Counted from the stretch's first letter, positions 1 to 9,632 are shown. The stretch is DNA of 64,000 nt from WVYX01 sp039592335 (GCA_039592335.1 JBDHBX010000014.1:62001-126000); one strand, 5' to 3'. Translations and numbers: made by a program. Notes: generated by a model not told the origin, from the letters alone.

Positions 1-300
1 ATCCTGGACCTCGGCGACCGAGCGCCCCACGGCCTCGAGGCGGGAGGTCGCCTCCGCTAGCTGGATCAACCGCTCCCGCACCTCACCGAGGGAACGCGCC
101 TGCTCCGCACTTCCTTCGGCCAGCGCTCGCGGCACCTCCCCCTGGGCGCCGACCAGGGCGTCGAGACGTGTGCGCAGTTCCACGAACTGTTGCTGGAGCA
201 GCGCGACCCCGCCACCGGCGGTGCCACGCCACAGCACCACCAGCAGCACGATCAACAGCACGATCACCACGCTCAGGAGCAACATGCTCAGGGTGTCCAA
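1..300 (-). CDS. rmuC: DNA recombination protein RmuC, N-terminal part (runs off window)
   Basis: RmuC-family proteins are membrane-anchored, coiled-coil proteins with a nuclease-like core, linked to limiting recombination at inverted repeats. Visible here are about 100 N-terminal residues: one strong membrane helix (VVIVLLIVLLVVLW) followed by a Gln/Glu/Arg/Leu-rich coiled coil, the standard RmuC N-terminus. The catalytic core lies outside the window. I start at a TTG (298-300) because GGGAGG sits 9 bases upstream; the ATG five codons later (283-285) lacks a well-spaced ribosome site and is the alternative. It is divergent from the metalloprotease at 437. The family call rests on topology and coiled-coil composition only. 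Confidence 0.72.
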   Translation of the reverse strand, partial: MDTLSMLLLSVVIVLLIVLLVVLWRGTAGGGVALLQQQFVELRTRLDALVGAQGEVPRALAEGSAEQARSLGEVRERLIQLAEATSRLEAVGRSVAEVQD

Positions 301-436
301 GATGCCCGGCCTCCCTGCCCAGAGTTTGCTGATCAGCAATGTACGACGGCCTGGCGCGAGAGGCACGAGCCCCTAGACAACCCCCGACCAAGGGCCTTTC
401 CTTCGGGAACTCACGAACCATTCTCGGGAGGTTCCG

Positions 437-2878
437 ATGCGTCGGCCGGTCGTCGTCGTGCTCTGCGCCCTGTTTCTCGCCCCCGCTCCCCTCTCCGCCC
501 AGCAGTCGATCCGCGACTACACGCGTGGCATGGAGAAGCACGACGGGTATTTCCCGCTCTACTGGGACGCCAACGGCGGACGGCTCCTGCTCGAGATTCC
601 CCGACTGAACGAGGACTTCCTCTACCTCACGTCGCTGGCCACCGGATTGGGGGACACGCGGCTGGGGCTCGATCGGGGGTTGATCGGCGATGAGGGCATC
701 GCCCGGTTCGAGCGGCATGGACCCAAGGTGTTGCTGGTGTTCAGCAACCCGCGCTTCCGTGCGGTGAATACCGACAATCCGGCGCTCACGCGCTCGGTCG
801 AGGAGTCGTTCCCAACATCGACCGTGGCGGCCTTCGATGTGGTCGCCGAGGAGCGGGGGCGCGTGCTGGTGGATGCCACCTCGCACTTCGTCGCGGACCA
901 CATGGCGGTGGCACGTCGGCTGGAGGCAGCCGACCAGGGCCGCTATTCGCTCGACCGCGACCGCAGCATCGTGTACCTGCCGCGCACCAAGGCCTTCCCG
1001 CAGAACACCGAGGTCGAGGTGTCCCTGACGTTCACCTCGTCGGACCCGAGCTTCCGGATCCGCTCGCACGCTCCCGACGGCCGCGCCCTCACCATGCGGC
1101 AGCACCACTCCCTGGTGCAGCTGCCGGACGCCGGCTTCACCCCGCGCGATGGCGACCCCCACATCGGCGTGTTCCTCACCTCCTTCTACGACTTCTCGCG
1201 CTCCCTCGACCAGCGCTACGAGAGCGGGTACGTCGTGCGGCACCGGCTGCAGAAGCGGGACCCGCGCGCACCGATGTCGGACCCGGTAGAGCCGATCGTC
1301 TACTACCTGGACCGCGGCATTCCCGAGCCGTACCACAGTGCCTTCCACGAGGGAGCGAGCTGGTGGAACAGCGTGTTCGAGGCGGCGGGCTTCGTGAGCG
1401 CATTCCGGGTCGAGGACATGCCCGACGACATGGACCCGATGGATGCCCGCTACAACGTGATCCAGTGGGTCCATCGCTCGAGCCCCGGATTCTCGATCGG
1501 CCCCTCGTACGTGGACCCGCGTACGGGGGAGATCATCAAGGCCGCCGTACGGATGGACTCGTATCGCTCGCTCACCGACTTCAACATCTACGCGGGCGCG
1601 GTGCCCGAGGGAGATCCCGGCAACCCCGCGCTCGACGGATGGCTCGCGTCGCTCGATTCTATGGTCACCGGCGAGGAGTTCGCCATGGCGCGGCGCCGGC
1701 AGCACGCGGCCCACGAAGTGGGGCACACGCTGGGTCTGGCACACAACTTCATCGCCGCGAGCTACGGGCGGGCCTCGGTCATGGACTATCCCGGGCCGCT
1801 GATCCGCCTGGTGGACGGTCGCATCGACCTCTCCGACGCGTACCGCGAGGGACCCGGCGCGTACGACTCGATCGCCATCCGCTACGCATACACGCAGTTC
1901 GCCGATCCCGCGTCGGAGGCCGAGGGCCTCCAGGCCATCGTGCGCGAGGCGATCGACAACGGGATCAAGTTCAATACCGGTCCCGACAACGCAATCTGGA
2001 GCTCCTTCCCGGAGGTCACCCAGTGGGTGAACGGGAGCGACGCGGTGGAAGAGCTGGCCAGGGTCATGGACGTGCGCCAGGCGTTGATGGACCAGTTTGA
2101 CGAACGGGCGATACGCCCCGGGGAGCCCATGGCATGGCTCAACCAGCGCTTCGTGCCAGTGTACCTGCACCACCGCTATGCTTTGGAGGCCGCCATCAAG
2201 GCGGTGGGCGGGATGGAGTTCACGTACGCGGTGCGAGGCGACGGGCTGTCACCCACGACGATCATCCCGCCGGAGCGGCAGCGCCGCGCGCTCGAGCTGG
2301 CCCTGGACGCGCTGGAGCCGGAGGAGCTGGCGATTCCCGAGCGCGTGCTGGCCCTCATGGCGCCGCGCACCTTCGGGTATCGGCCCGACGAGTGGTTCTT
2401 CGGATCCGATGCGTACCCGGCGTTCGACCAACTCGGGGCCGCCCGAACCCTCTCGGGCATGGTGATCGGCGCCCTACTGGAGCCGCGCCGGGCTGCACGA
2501 CTCCTGGCGCTCCATGCCCGCGACGGGGAGGTGCCGTCGCTCGAGGAGGTAATCGCGCGGGTGCTGGAACGCACCTGGGCCGCTCAGACCTCGCGTGAAG
2601 GTGCCGTGCTGCGCCGCGTGGTGCAGCGCGTCGTGGTGGACGAGCTGATCGACCTGGCGAGCGATCCCGACGCCACCGTGGAAGTGCGAGGCGGCGCCGA
2701 ATGGGGATTGCGCTGGGTCTTCGAGCAGATCCAAACGCAACAGCCTCGCCTCCCCGAGGAGGAGGCCCATCTCCAGCTCACCTGGGCCGACATCGATCGG
2801 TTTCTCAACCGGCGAGACGGACCGACGGAGCGCAGCCGACCGCGCAACACGCCGCCGGGCACACCGATCGGGCAATAG
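437..2878 (+). CDS. Secreted zinc-dependent metalloprotease, metzincin type (DUF5117/DUF4953-like)
   Basis: A large exported protease of 813 residues. A signal peptide covers about residues 1-21 (ending LSAQQ). The zinc site is HEVGHTLGLAH at residues 426-436 (His426, Glu427, His430, His436), the HExxHxxGxxH motif of metzincins. A Met-turn follows (SVMDYP, Met449). The N-terminal half with LYWDANGGRLLLEIP and the overall length match the DUF5117 plus DUF4953 metalloprotease architecture common in Bacteroidota and Gemmatimonadota. The start is well supported by GGGAGG five bases upstream. It stands alone on the plus strand and ends before a hairpin at 2911. Likely role is periplasmic or extracellular protein degradation; the substrate is unknown. 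Confidence 0.9.
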   Translation: MRRPVVVVLCALFLAPAPLSAQQSIRDYTRGMEKHDGYFPLYWDANGGRLLLEIPRLNEDFLYLTSLATGLGDTRLGLDRGLIGDEGIARFERHGPKVLLVFSNPRFRAVNTDNPALTRSVEESFPTSTVAAFDVVAEERGRVLVDATSHFVADHMAVARRLEAADQGRYSLDRDRSIVYLPRTKAFPQNTEVEVSLTFTSSDPSFRIRSHAPDGRALTMRQHHSLVQLPDAGFTPRDGDPHIGVFLTSFYDFSRSLDQRYESGYVVRHRLQKRDPRAPMSDPVEPIVYYLDRGIPEPYHSAFHEGASWWNSVFEAAGFVSAFRVEDMPDDMDPMDARYNVIQWVHRSSPGFSIGPSYVDPRTGEIIKAAVRMDSYRSLTDFNIYAGAVPEGDPGNPALDGWLASLDSMVTGEEFAMARRRQHAAHEVGHTLGLAHNFIAASYGRASVMDYPGPLIRLVDGRIDLSDAYREGPGAYDSIAIRYAYTQFADPASEAEGLQAIVREAIDNGIKFNTGPDNAIWSSFPEVTQWVNGSDAVEELARVMDVRQALMDQFDERAIRPGEPMAWLNQRFVPVYLHHRYALEAAIKAVGGMEFTYAVRGDGLSPTTIIPPERQRRALELALDALEPEELAIPERVLALMAPRTFGYRPDEWFFGSDAYPAFDQLGAARTLSGMVIGALLEPRRAARLLALHARDGEVPSLEEVIARVLERTWAAQTSREGAVLRRVVQRVVVDELIDLASDPDATVEVRGGAEWGLRWVFEQIQTQQPRLPEEEAHLQLTWADIDRFLNRRDGPTERSRPRNTPPGTPIGQ

Positions 2879-2910
2879 CCACCCACCGGCGCCGGGCGCC
2901 AGCCACATGA

Positions 2911-2942
2911 GGAAACACCGGGCTTCACGGCCCGGGGTTTCC
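2911..2942. terminator. Hairpin between convergent genes, probable bidirectional terminator
   Basis: Arms GGAAAC-a-CCGGGC and GCCCGG-g-GTTTCC can form a 12-bp stem with a single mismatch (A opposite G) and a six-base loop. It lies between the stops of the metalloprotease (2878) and the convergent M28 peptidase (3020). The trailing T-run is short (CGTTTC), so termination strength is uncertain. Confidence 0.55.
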
Positions 2943-3019
2943 CGTTTCAACTCGGTTGAGGGTGCAGTCACGGATCCTCGTCCCACCACGCCAGCCGCGG
3001 TGCCCTCGGGTTGCCTCGC

Positions 3020-4024
3020 TCACCGCGGTCCCCCGGCTAGATCGGTCAGGACGTGTGCGAGCCCCGCCACCACCCGGGCCGTGCGGTCGAAGTCGATCTT
3101 GTCAAGCGTGTCGTACGGGGTGTGATAGTGTCGGTAGCGAAACGGCGCCGTATCGGTGACCATCACGGCACGGTAGCCCTCGCGCCAGAAAGACCAATGG
3201 TCGGACCAGAAGATCCCGGGCAGGTACCCCGGTGCGGCCACGCCCTCGGCGGGAAATCGGGCGTGCTGCCGAAACGCCTTCACGCAGCGCCGCACCAGGG
3301 CTCGCGAGCGCAAGTTGGCCACGAAACCGATGAAGTTACCCGTGGGCGGGTAGAAGAGGCCGAAGGGGAACGGGTAGTGCTGCGTGCGCCTCGCATCGGA
3401 GTAGCACCCGACGGTCTCGAGCGAGAGCATGGCGACGATGCGGTCACCGCGCTCGCGGCACTCGCGGGCATACACCCTGCTCCCCATGCTGCGCGTGAAG
3501 TAGAACGGGGGCTCTTCATTGGGAAACGCCGCGAAACGCGTCGTGCGGGCGAACCGTTGTCCGCGGAGCAGTCGCGCCAACTCCAACACCGCGGCGACGC
3601 CGGTACCGTTATCGTTGGCGCCGGGACAGCCGACCACCGAGTCGTAGTGCGCTCCCACAAGCACGATCTCGTCCGCGGCCGTGGATCCGGGGAGGTCGGC
3701 GAAGAGGGTTCGCACGCTGGCATGCAGCGCCTGGTAGGCCGTGCTCCCCACCTGGTAGCCCGACGCGGCGAGCGACTCGTCGATGTAGCGCGCGGCGCGG
3801 TCCAGCGTGTCGCCCCGCCAGATATGCCGCTCGCCGATCTCCGCGGCCAACACCTCGACGTGTCGGCGGAGACAATCATGCAGCTGCCGCTGCTCCTCGT
3901 CGAGCGGCGGCAATGCGTCCCGGAACGACGTTCCGGGCATGGCGATCATATAGCGGACGGCGATGACGAACCCGAGGCCGACGAGTGCGGCGACCAGCAC
4001 CCAGGTCATCGCGGGATGGCCCAC
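3020..4024 (-). CDS. Membrane-anchored M28-family aminopeptidase
   Basis: Zinc-dependent exopeptidase of 334 residues. A single N-terminal membrane helix (about residues 6-25, WVLVAALVGLGFVIAV) anchors it, so the catalytic domain probably faces the periplasm. Zinc ligands fit the M28 pattern: GAHYD (His126, Asp128), Asp138 in GANDNG and the Glu pair at 170-171 (NEEPPFY). The first codon is GTG; an ATG five codons later is an alternative. It is the last gene of a minus-strand run, 13 bases after the serine hydrolase, so co-transcription with that gene, the M20 hydrolase and the DUF5916 protein is likely. It converges on the metalloprotease at 437, with a hairpin between them. Confidence 0.85.
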   Translation of the reverse strand: MGHPAMTWVLVAALVGLGFVIAVRYMIAMPGTSFRDALPPLDEEQRQLHDCLRRHVEVLAAEIGERHIWRGDTLDRAARYIDESLAASGYQVGSTAYQALHASVRTLFADLPGSTAADEIVLVGAHYDSVVGCPGANDNGTGVAAVLELARLLRGQRFARTTRFAAFPNEEPPFYFTRSMGSRVYARECRERGDRIVAMLSLETVGCYSDARRTQHYPFPFGLFYPPTGNFIGFVANLRSRALVRRCVKAFRQHARFPAEGVAAPGYLPGIFWSDHWSFWREGYRAVMVTDTAPFRYRHYHTPYDTLDKIDFDRTARVVAGLAHVLTDLAGGPR

Positions 4025-4037
4025 CGCGCTCGCAGCC

Positions 4038-5150
4038 CTACGGCAGAAACAGGTCGGCCAGCTGCTGCGGCAGGCCCCGATAATCGAGCGGCGTCGTGTT
4101 CGCCGTCACCACCACCACGACCTCGTCATCGGGGTAGATGAGCAGCATCGAGCGACCGCCCACCGATCCCCCACTGTGGCTCACGACGCGCCGGTCCGCG
4201 TGGTCCAGGCCGACGCGCCAGCCAATGCCGTACCCGGTCACCTCACCGTCGGCCGTCTGCTGGGAGGTCCACAGGAGCTGCACGGTCTCGCGCTGGAGCG
4301 GCACGGCTCGCGTCATGGCGCAGCCGAATCGCGCCAGGTCCTGCGCCGTGGACAGGTACCCGCCGCCCGCCAGCTTGTACAGGTTGTCGACGTAGAGGGC
4401 GTTCCCGACCGAGCCGTCCTCGTTTCGCTCGTAGAACCGGCTGCGCCATGGAATCAGCAGCCGTGGGTCGTCCGCCACCGTGCTGAGCAACCCCAGGGGA
4501 TCGAGCACGTGCTCCCGCATGTACGTGCGGTAGTCCTCTCCCGCCGCTCCTTCGATGATCACGGAGATCAGGCTCCAGCCGTAGGTGGAGTAGCGGTACC
4601 GAGTGCCCGGCTCGAACAGCAGCGTGTCGTCGGCGAAGATCGTGAGCCCCGCCTCCAACGAGGGGTACCGCACCGCGGCGTGGAACTCGCCCTCCCGGTA
4701 GTGCCGGATGCCGGCGATGTGCCCGGCCAGCTGGCGTGTGGTGATGGGCGCCCGCTTTTCCGGAAACGACGGCACGTAGCGCTGCACCGGCGCGTCGAGG
4801 TCGAGCCGTCCCGCTTCGTACAGCTGCCCGATCGCGACGGCCGTGAGGGACTTGGCGATGCTGCCGACTCGGAACTTCGTGGTGGGCGTCACCGGCGACC
4901 GATTCTCCAGGTCGGCGTAGCCGAACCCTTCGGTCCAGACCAACTCACCGCGCGCGCCGACGGCGACCGACAGGCCCACGACGTCGTGCGTCGCCATGAA
5001 CGTCTGGACCAGGGCGCGCGCCGAGTCGATCTGCGCCGCATGCCGGTTCGACGCGACCCCGACCGTCGTGGGTGGGTGGATCTGGGCGACGGCGGGCGTC
5101 GCGAGCCACAGTGCCGTTGCCAGAACAGAGAGAGAGCGATTCATCATCAT
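4038..5150 (-). CDS. Exported serine hydrolase, beta-lactamase class C / PBP4* fold
   Basis: A 370-residue protein with a cleavable signal peptide (about residues 1-23, ending PAVAQ). The nucleophile motif SxxK is SIAK (Ser97, Lys100). The second active-site motif is YST (Tyr187), replacing the canonical YxN, and HSGG near the C-terminus occupies the KTG position. This family includes class C beta-lactamases, D-aminopeptidases, esterases and penicillin-binding hydrolases; the sequence does not settle which reaction is used. It sits 39 bases after the M20 amidohydrolase and 13 bases before the M28 peptidase, suggesting a peptide or amide degradation operon. AGGGGGTG precedes the start. Confidence 0.85.
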   Translation of the reverse strand: MMMNRSLSVLATALWLATPAVAQIHPPTTVGVASNRHAAQIDSARALVQTFMATHDVVGLSVAVGARGELVWTEGFGYADLENRSPVTPTTKFRVGSIAKSLTAVAIGQLYEAGRLDLDAPVQRYVPSFPEKRAPITTRQLAGHIAGIRHYREGEFHAAVRYPSLEAGLTIFADDTLLFEPGTRYRYSTYGWSLISVIIEGAAGEDYRTYMREHVLDPLGLLSTVADDPRLLIPWRSRFYERNEDGSVGNALYVDNLYKLAGGGYLSTAQDLARFGCAMTRAVPLQRETVQLLWTSQQTADGEVTGYGIGWRVGLDHADRRVVSHSGGSVGGRSMLLIYPDDEVVVVVTANTTPLDYRGLPQQLADLFLP

Positions 5151-5189
5151 GGCACCCCCTTGCGCTGCCGTTGTAGCGCGTGGGTCTAC

Positions 5190-6767
5190 CTACTGCTTGA
5201 TCGTCGGATACTCGACCCCGAGCTGCTCTAGGTACGTGTCGAACCGCGTCGGATCGTACCGCAGCTGCTCCAGAGCCGGACGGTACTGTTTCATCTTCTC
5301 GGCGTTGAGGTGCGTGGGTGGCGGAGTCCCCTCCGGAATCAGGGAGACCCACTGGATATCCTTCGTTTGCACCTCGCGGTGGTAGCGCTTGGCCTCTTCC
5401 AGCAGCGCCGCATCGGCCACCAATTCGATGGCCGTCATCGCAATGACCCGGCTCCCATGATTGGAGCCCTTGTGCGCGATCGGCGTCGCCATCGCGATGG
5501 CGGAGGACCAGTGGTGCCCCGTCGTTCCCGGGATGTTGGCGGGATAGCGGAGCCGCACGGTGGGGATGTTCCACGACACCTCGGCGATGTCGTCGCTCCC
5601 GCCGCCCATGCCCTGGTCGGCCTCCTGCAGCGTGTCCACCTCGGCGCGGAGCCCGATCGTGTCGCTCCCCATCTCCCGCTGCACCGCCTTCGCGAGCGCG
5701 AGGTCGGCGGCCGACCACTCGGGCATGCCAACCGCTTCAATGTTGGCCTGCATCCGTTCCGCCAGCGGCCTGCTCATGGTGGACGGCCAGGCGGACCCGA
5801 GGATGCGCTCCTCCATCGTGGTGCTGGTCATCATGGACGCCGCCTCGGCCATGGTCTGCCCCAGCTCGTGCAGCGCCTTGATGCGCTCGTAGTCCAGCTC
5901 GCGGAAGTAGTACCAGACCGATGCTTCCGACGGCACGACGTTCGGCTGGTTGCCGCCGTTCACGATCACGTAGTGCGACCGCTGGTGCAGCCGCAGGTGC
6001 TCGCGGCGGAAGTTCCAGCCGGTGTTCATCAGCTCTACGGCATCGAGCGCGCTGCGTCCCGCCCACGGCGAGCCAGCCCCGTGCGCCGACTTGCCGCTGA
6101 AGGTGAAGACAGTGGAGACCAGCCCCGAGCCGCGGATCCCGTAGGTCGTGGACATCCGGTTGCTCACATGCGTCGAGAGCATGGCGTCCACGTCGGTGAA
6201 CAGCCCCGCCATCACCATGTACGTGCGGCTCGAAACCAGCTCTTCGGCCACCCCCGGGATGACCCGGATCTCCCCCGGCAGTCCGTGCCGCTCCATGACC
6301 CGCTTCGTGGCGATCGCCGCCACGATGTCCACAGCCGGTGCGCTATTGTGACCCTCGCCATGCCCCGGCCCACCGGGAATCAGGGGATCGTGATAGGCGA
6401 CGCCGGGCCGTTGTGACGTCTCCGGCAGGCCGTCGATGTCGCCCATGATGCCGATCACCGGGCTGCCTCGGCCCCAGCGCGCGATGTAACACGTGGGCAT
6501 TCCGGCGCAGCCCGTCTCCACCGCGAAGCCCTCATTCCGCAGGATGCCCGTCAGGTAGTCGACCGTCCAGTGCTCCTGGAAGCCCAGCTCCGAGAAGCTG
6601 AACACCATGTCCACGATCTCCTGTGAGAGCCCCTGCAGCGACGCCACCTCCTGCGCCACCTCCTGCCTGAGCTCCTCCAGCGTGGGGGCCTGCTGCGCGG
6701 CGGCGGGCGCCGCGAGGAGCGCGAGCGTCAACGTCGCGGTGAGACTGCGAGTGTACGGAGTCGTCAT
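5190..6767 (-). CDS. Exported M20-family amidohydrolase (AbgB-like)
   Basis: A 525-residue metal-dependent amidohydrolase. A signal peptide ends near residue 24 (APAAAQQ). The family core is clear: GHGEGHNSAP, the acidic pair AEELV, and later the conserved GGSDDIAEVSW and NHGSRV segments. Length and motifs resemble p-aminobenzoyl-glutamate hydrolase subunit B and related aminoacylases, but an export signal is unusual for AbgB itself. Neighbouring genes encode a DUF5916 outer-membrane protein (36 bases upstream) and two more hydrolases downstream. The context suggests hydrolysis of small amides or dipeptides in the periplasm; the substrate cannot be read from sequence. GAGG lies eight bases before the ATG. 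Confidence 0.85.
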   Translation of the reverse strand: MTTPYTRSLTATLTLALLAAPAAAQQAPTLEELRQEVAQEVASLQGLSQEIVDMVFSFSELGFQEHWTVDYLTGILRNEGFAVETGCAGMPTCYIARWGRGSPVIGIMGDIDGLPETSQRPGVAYHDPLIPGGPGHGEGHNSAPAVDIVAAIATKRVMERHGLPGEIRVIPGVAEELVSSRTYMVMAGLFTDVDAMLSTHVSNRMSTTYGIRGSGLVSTVFTFSGKSAHGAGSPWAGRSALDAVELMNTGWNFRREHLRLHQRSHYVIVNGGNQPNVVPSEASVWYYFRELDYERIKALHELGQTMAEAASMMTSTTMEERILGSAWPSTMSRPLAERMQANIEAVGMPEWSAADLALAKAVQREMGSDTIGLRAEVDTLQEADQGMGGGSDDIAEVSWNIPTVRLRYPANIPGTTGHHWSSAIAMATPIAHKGSNHGSRVIAMTAIELVADAALLEEAKRYHREVQTKDIQWVSLIPEGTPPPTHLNAEKMKQYRPALEQLRYDPTRFDTYLEQLGVEYPTIKQ

Positions 6768-6803
6768 CTCAGTGTCCTCGGCGAGTGTAGCTGAGGGTTG
6801 CGG

Positions 6804-9461
6804 TCACAAGCCAAACCAGTACGCCAGCTTCACGGCGAACACGTTGGCGCCAGGTGCATCGAACGCATCCACCAACGCCGTCGTGAGCCGCAGCGGTCCA
6901 CCCGGAAAGTCCTGGCCGCGGTTCTGCTGCCACACGACGAACAGCGTGGATCCCGGACGGAACTCCCAGCGGAGCACCACGTTGGTGCGGAAGGAGACGA
7001 CTCGAAAGTCGGGCTCCGAGAACTCGAAGTCGACCACGCCATCCCCGTCCACGTCCACCTCCACCGGCTCATCGCCCCCAGGGCGATTCATCCGATCGGG
7101 ACCGAGCGGGTCGAACCGATCCTCATAATCCGGGGCCTTGGGGTCGGCCGCCAGCTTGATGACGTCGTATGTCCCGGACGAGCCGAAGGGCTCGGCGTAA
7201 ACCTCCAGGGAGAGGCGCGGCGTGATGGCGAAGTCGGCCCGGATCTCCATGGAGATGTCGCGGCGGTCGATCTCTCCCAGCACGTAGTAGGTGGAGTCGG
7301 CGTCGTCCGGCGTTTGCTGGGTGATGTACTGCCGGTCGTTCTGGGAGAAACCAAGCCCGAGCTCCACGCTCATGGAGAAGGACCCGGGCGGGCGCCACCG
7401 GACCCCGCCCCCGAGCCCCCAGGCGCCGGCACCCGTCAACGGCTCGATGGCGTAGTCGACATCGAAGCTGGCCCATACCGGGCGGCGGAAGTTGGTGCGC
7501 CCGCCGAGACGGAACTCCCAACGATGCGGCTCCAGAAACCCCGCGCCGCCGCGCAACAGTCGCGGCTCCAGCTTGCCGAGAAACACCTCGGCGCTGGCGT
7601 CGAGGCTCCAGTAGTTGAGGAAGTCCCCGTCGGCGCGGGTCTGGAAGGACGTGCGTGTGCGCTCCCAACCGTAGGTCCAGGAGGCCATCTGCTCGAAGGT
7701 GAGCTCGAATTGGCGGAACACGGCCCCCGGTTGGAGCCAGCGCAGCTCGAGCTCCGCCCGCTCCTGATGCAGGTCGGCCTGGCGCTGGAACCCCAAGTCG
7801 TTGGTCTCAAACCCGGGGCTCCGAGTGGTGGCCCGGAGATCCCAGGCCGCGAATCCCACCACCTTCGCCAGTCTCCCATAGGCGGAGAAGCCAGACAGCG
7901 ACGTGCGCGTGCTGTCCAGCTCCACGTAGTCGGCGTCCGGCCGTTGGAAGTACCGCGCCGAGCTGCGCTGTGTGAGGGTGAGGGCCTCGGTCGAGCCGTC
8001 CACGCGCGAGCCCATCGCTGCCAGGTTGAACTCGTACCGGTCCCGGCCGAACCGTCCCCGGGTGTCGACTCCGCCGGTGAAGGCGGACTTGTGCAGCACG
8101 TCGAAGCGCGGCTCATCGAGGCGCCGCACGGTCCCGGTGCCGACGACTCCGTAGGTGAGCCTCCCACGGTTCACCGCGCGGAGAGCGCGCACCACGGTAT
8201 GGCTGCTGAACGGCTCCACCGGCGAGGCTCCCGGGGTCCCCGCCGAGTCCACGATCGAGGACCACTCCTTCGCGGTCAGCGCCTCCATGACCCCCAGGGC
8301 CCATCCCTTGCCCAGGTTGCCGCTCAGTTTCGCCGCCGTGAGGATCGTCGTCTGGACGACCGGCTCGGCGAAGCCCTCCAACGCGTCGGGTGGCAGATGG
8401 GGATTGCGTCCGATCCTGCGGGTATACACCAACCCTTCCTGACCGCGGCCTCCCCCGCCACCCCCACCCGGCCCCCCTCCGACTCTCGGGCTGAGGCCAG
8501 ACTGGAAGAGGTCGGTCCCTTCAATGAAGAACGGACGCTTCTCGGGGAAGAAGGTCTCGAACTCGGAAAGGTTCACGACCGCCGGGTCTGCCTCCACCTG
8601 GCCGAAGTCCGGGTTGACCGTGAGGTCCAGGGTGAGGCCGCTCGTCACCCCGAACTTGCCATCGCCGCCCACCCGCAGGTCGGCGTCCCGGCCGGTAGCA
8701 AACGGGTTGTCGGTCTCCTCCGGATAGAACGAGGAGCTGCCGGCGAGGTACGGCAGCAGCTCCGCACGCTTGGGGCGTGGGACCTGGGCAAGCCCAACCA
8801 GCTGGCCGTAGCGGGACACCTCCCCCGCCTGATCCCGCGGGAAGAACGGCCAGTTGACCTCCTCGTTACGGCGGTTGATGCTGCGCCGTAGCCGCAGGCC
8901 GAAGACGAGCGAGTCCTCCACGGCGAAGCGGAGCTGGGAGAACGGAATGCGCAGCTCTACGGTCCAGCCGAGCGAATCCGCCGTCGCGGCCCAATCGTAC
9001 ACCGGGTCCCAGCTGTCGTCGCGGCCCGCGCCGTCGGCGAAGATGAAGACGTCTCGCCTGGCTCCCGATGGATTGAAGGTGAACTCGAACGCCGTGCGCC
9101 CGTCGTGGTAGGAGTCGAGGAAGAGGCTGAACTGGTCAACCGAGGTGCGCTGGTCGCGACGCACTAGCCGGCCGTACACCGCGTGGGGGTCGCGATCCCA
9201 CCCCCGGAAGGCGACGAAGAGATCCCGGTCGGTGTAAGCGAACCGCACCTCCGTGGATTCGCTCGGCGCGGCCCCCTCGATGGGGTTGCGTTGCACGAAG
9301 TCCGTGATCGGAGGTGCGTCGCGCCACACCTCGTCCCCGAGTTGCCCGTCCACGACCGGGGACTCCCCGTTGACCCGTACCGCGATGGCCTCGTCCTGTG
9401 ACTCGGCCACGGCGATCGGCAAGCACACTAGGCCCAAGCTAAGCGTTGCTGCGAGGCGCAC
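6804..9461 (-). CDS. DUF5916 outer-membrane protein with N-terminal CBM9-like domain
   Basis: An 885-residue exported protein. After the signal peptide (ending near AVAES), residues about 25-190 form a carbohydrate-binding family 9-like domain (SPVVDGQLGDEVW at its start). The rest is the DUF5916 region, rich in alternating beta strands and ending AYWFGL, consistent with an outer-membrane barrel. A poly-glycine tract interrupts it around 8440-8470. I start at GTG (9459-9461) because AGAGGAG lies four bases upstream and the signal peptide begins there; the frame stays open farther upstream but runs antisense into the phosphatase gene. It is the first gene of the run 9461 to 3020 and may be a porin or binder feeding the hydrolases. 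Confidence 0.83.
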   Translation of the reverse strand: MRLAATLSLGLVCLPIAVAESQDEAIAVRVNGESPVVDGQLGDEVWRDAPPITDFVQRNPIEGAAPSESTEVRFAYTDRDLFVAFRGWDRDPHAVYGRLVRRDQRTSVDQFSLFLDSYHDGRTAFEFTFNPSGARRDVFIFADGAGRDDSWDPVYDWAATADSLGWTVELRIPFSQLRFAVEDSLVFGLRLRRSINRRNEEVNWPFFPRDQAGEVSRYGQLVGLAQVPRPKRAELLPYLAGSSSFYPEETDNPFATGRDADLRVGGDGKFGVTSGLTLDLTVNPDFGQVEADPAVVNLSEFETFFPEKRPFFIEGTDLFQSGLSPRVGGGPGGGGGGGRGQEGLVYTRRIGRNPHLPPDALEGFAEPVVQTTILTAAKLSGNLGKGWALGVMEALTAKEWSSIVDSAGTPGASPVEPFSSHTVVRALRAVNRGRLTYGVVGTGTVRRLDEPRFDVLHKSAFTGGVDTRGRFGRDRYEFNLAAMGSRVDGSTEALTLTQRSSARYFQRPDADYVELDSTRTSLSGFSAYGRLAKVVGFAAWDLRATTRSPGFETNDLGFQRQADLHQERAELELRWLQPGAVFRQFELTFEQMASWTYGWERTRTSFQTRADGDFLNYWSLDASAEVFLGKLEPRLLRGGAGFLEPHRWEFRLGGRTNFRRPVWASFDVDYAIEPLTGAGAWGLGGGVRWRPPGSFSMSVELGLGFSQNDRQYITQQTPDDADSTYYVLGEIDRRDISMEIRADFAITPRLSLEVYAEPFGSSGTYDVIKLAADPKAPDYEDRFDPLGPDRMNRPGGDEPVEVDVDGDGVVDFEFSEPDFRVVSFRTNVVLRWEFRPGSTLFVVWQQNRGQDFPGGPLRLTTALVDAFDAPGANVFAVKLAYWFGL

Positions 9462-9632
9462 TCCACTCCTCTGCTGGATACTTCGGATCGACAGGCTGCC
9501 GCCTCGCTGCGGGCCGTGGGACGGGGGGCCGCAGGGTTCGGCAGGGGTCGCTACAAGATAGCAGGTGGACACCCTCGCTTCAGCGATACGCGCGCGGGTC
9601 CGTGGACGTTGAGGCACGGCTATATTCCTCCC

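Noticed and set aside
83..2173. Long minus-strand open frame opposite the metalloprotease (696 codons)
   Set aside because: Arg/Gly/His-rich with no family motif and lies fully antisense to a gene with a zinc motif, signal peptide and good ribosome site; long shadow frames are expected at this GC content.
6798..8891. Long plus-strand open frame opposite the DUF5916 gene
   Set aside because: Composition is of the antisense shadow type and it has no credible start or domain.
9516..9632. N-terminal extension of the HAD phosphatase
   Set aside because: The extra 39 residues are low-complexity and precede the conserved first strand; MSNRRF at 9633 is a better start.
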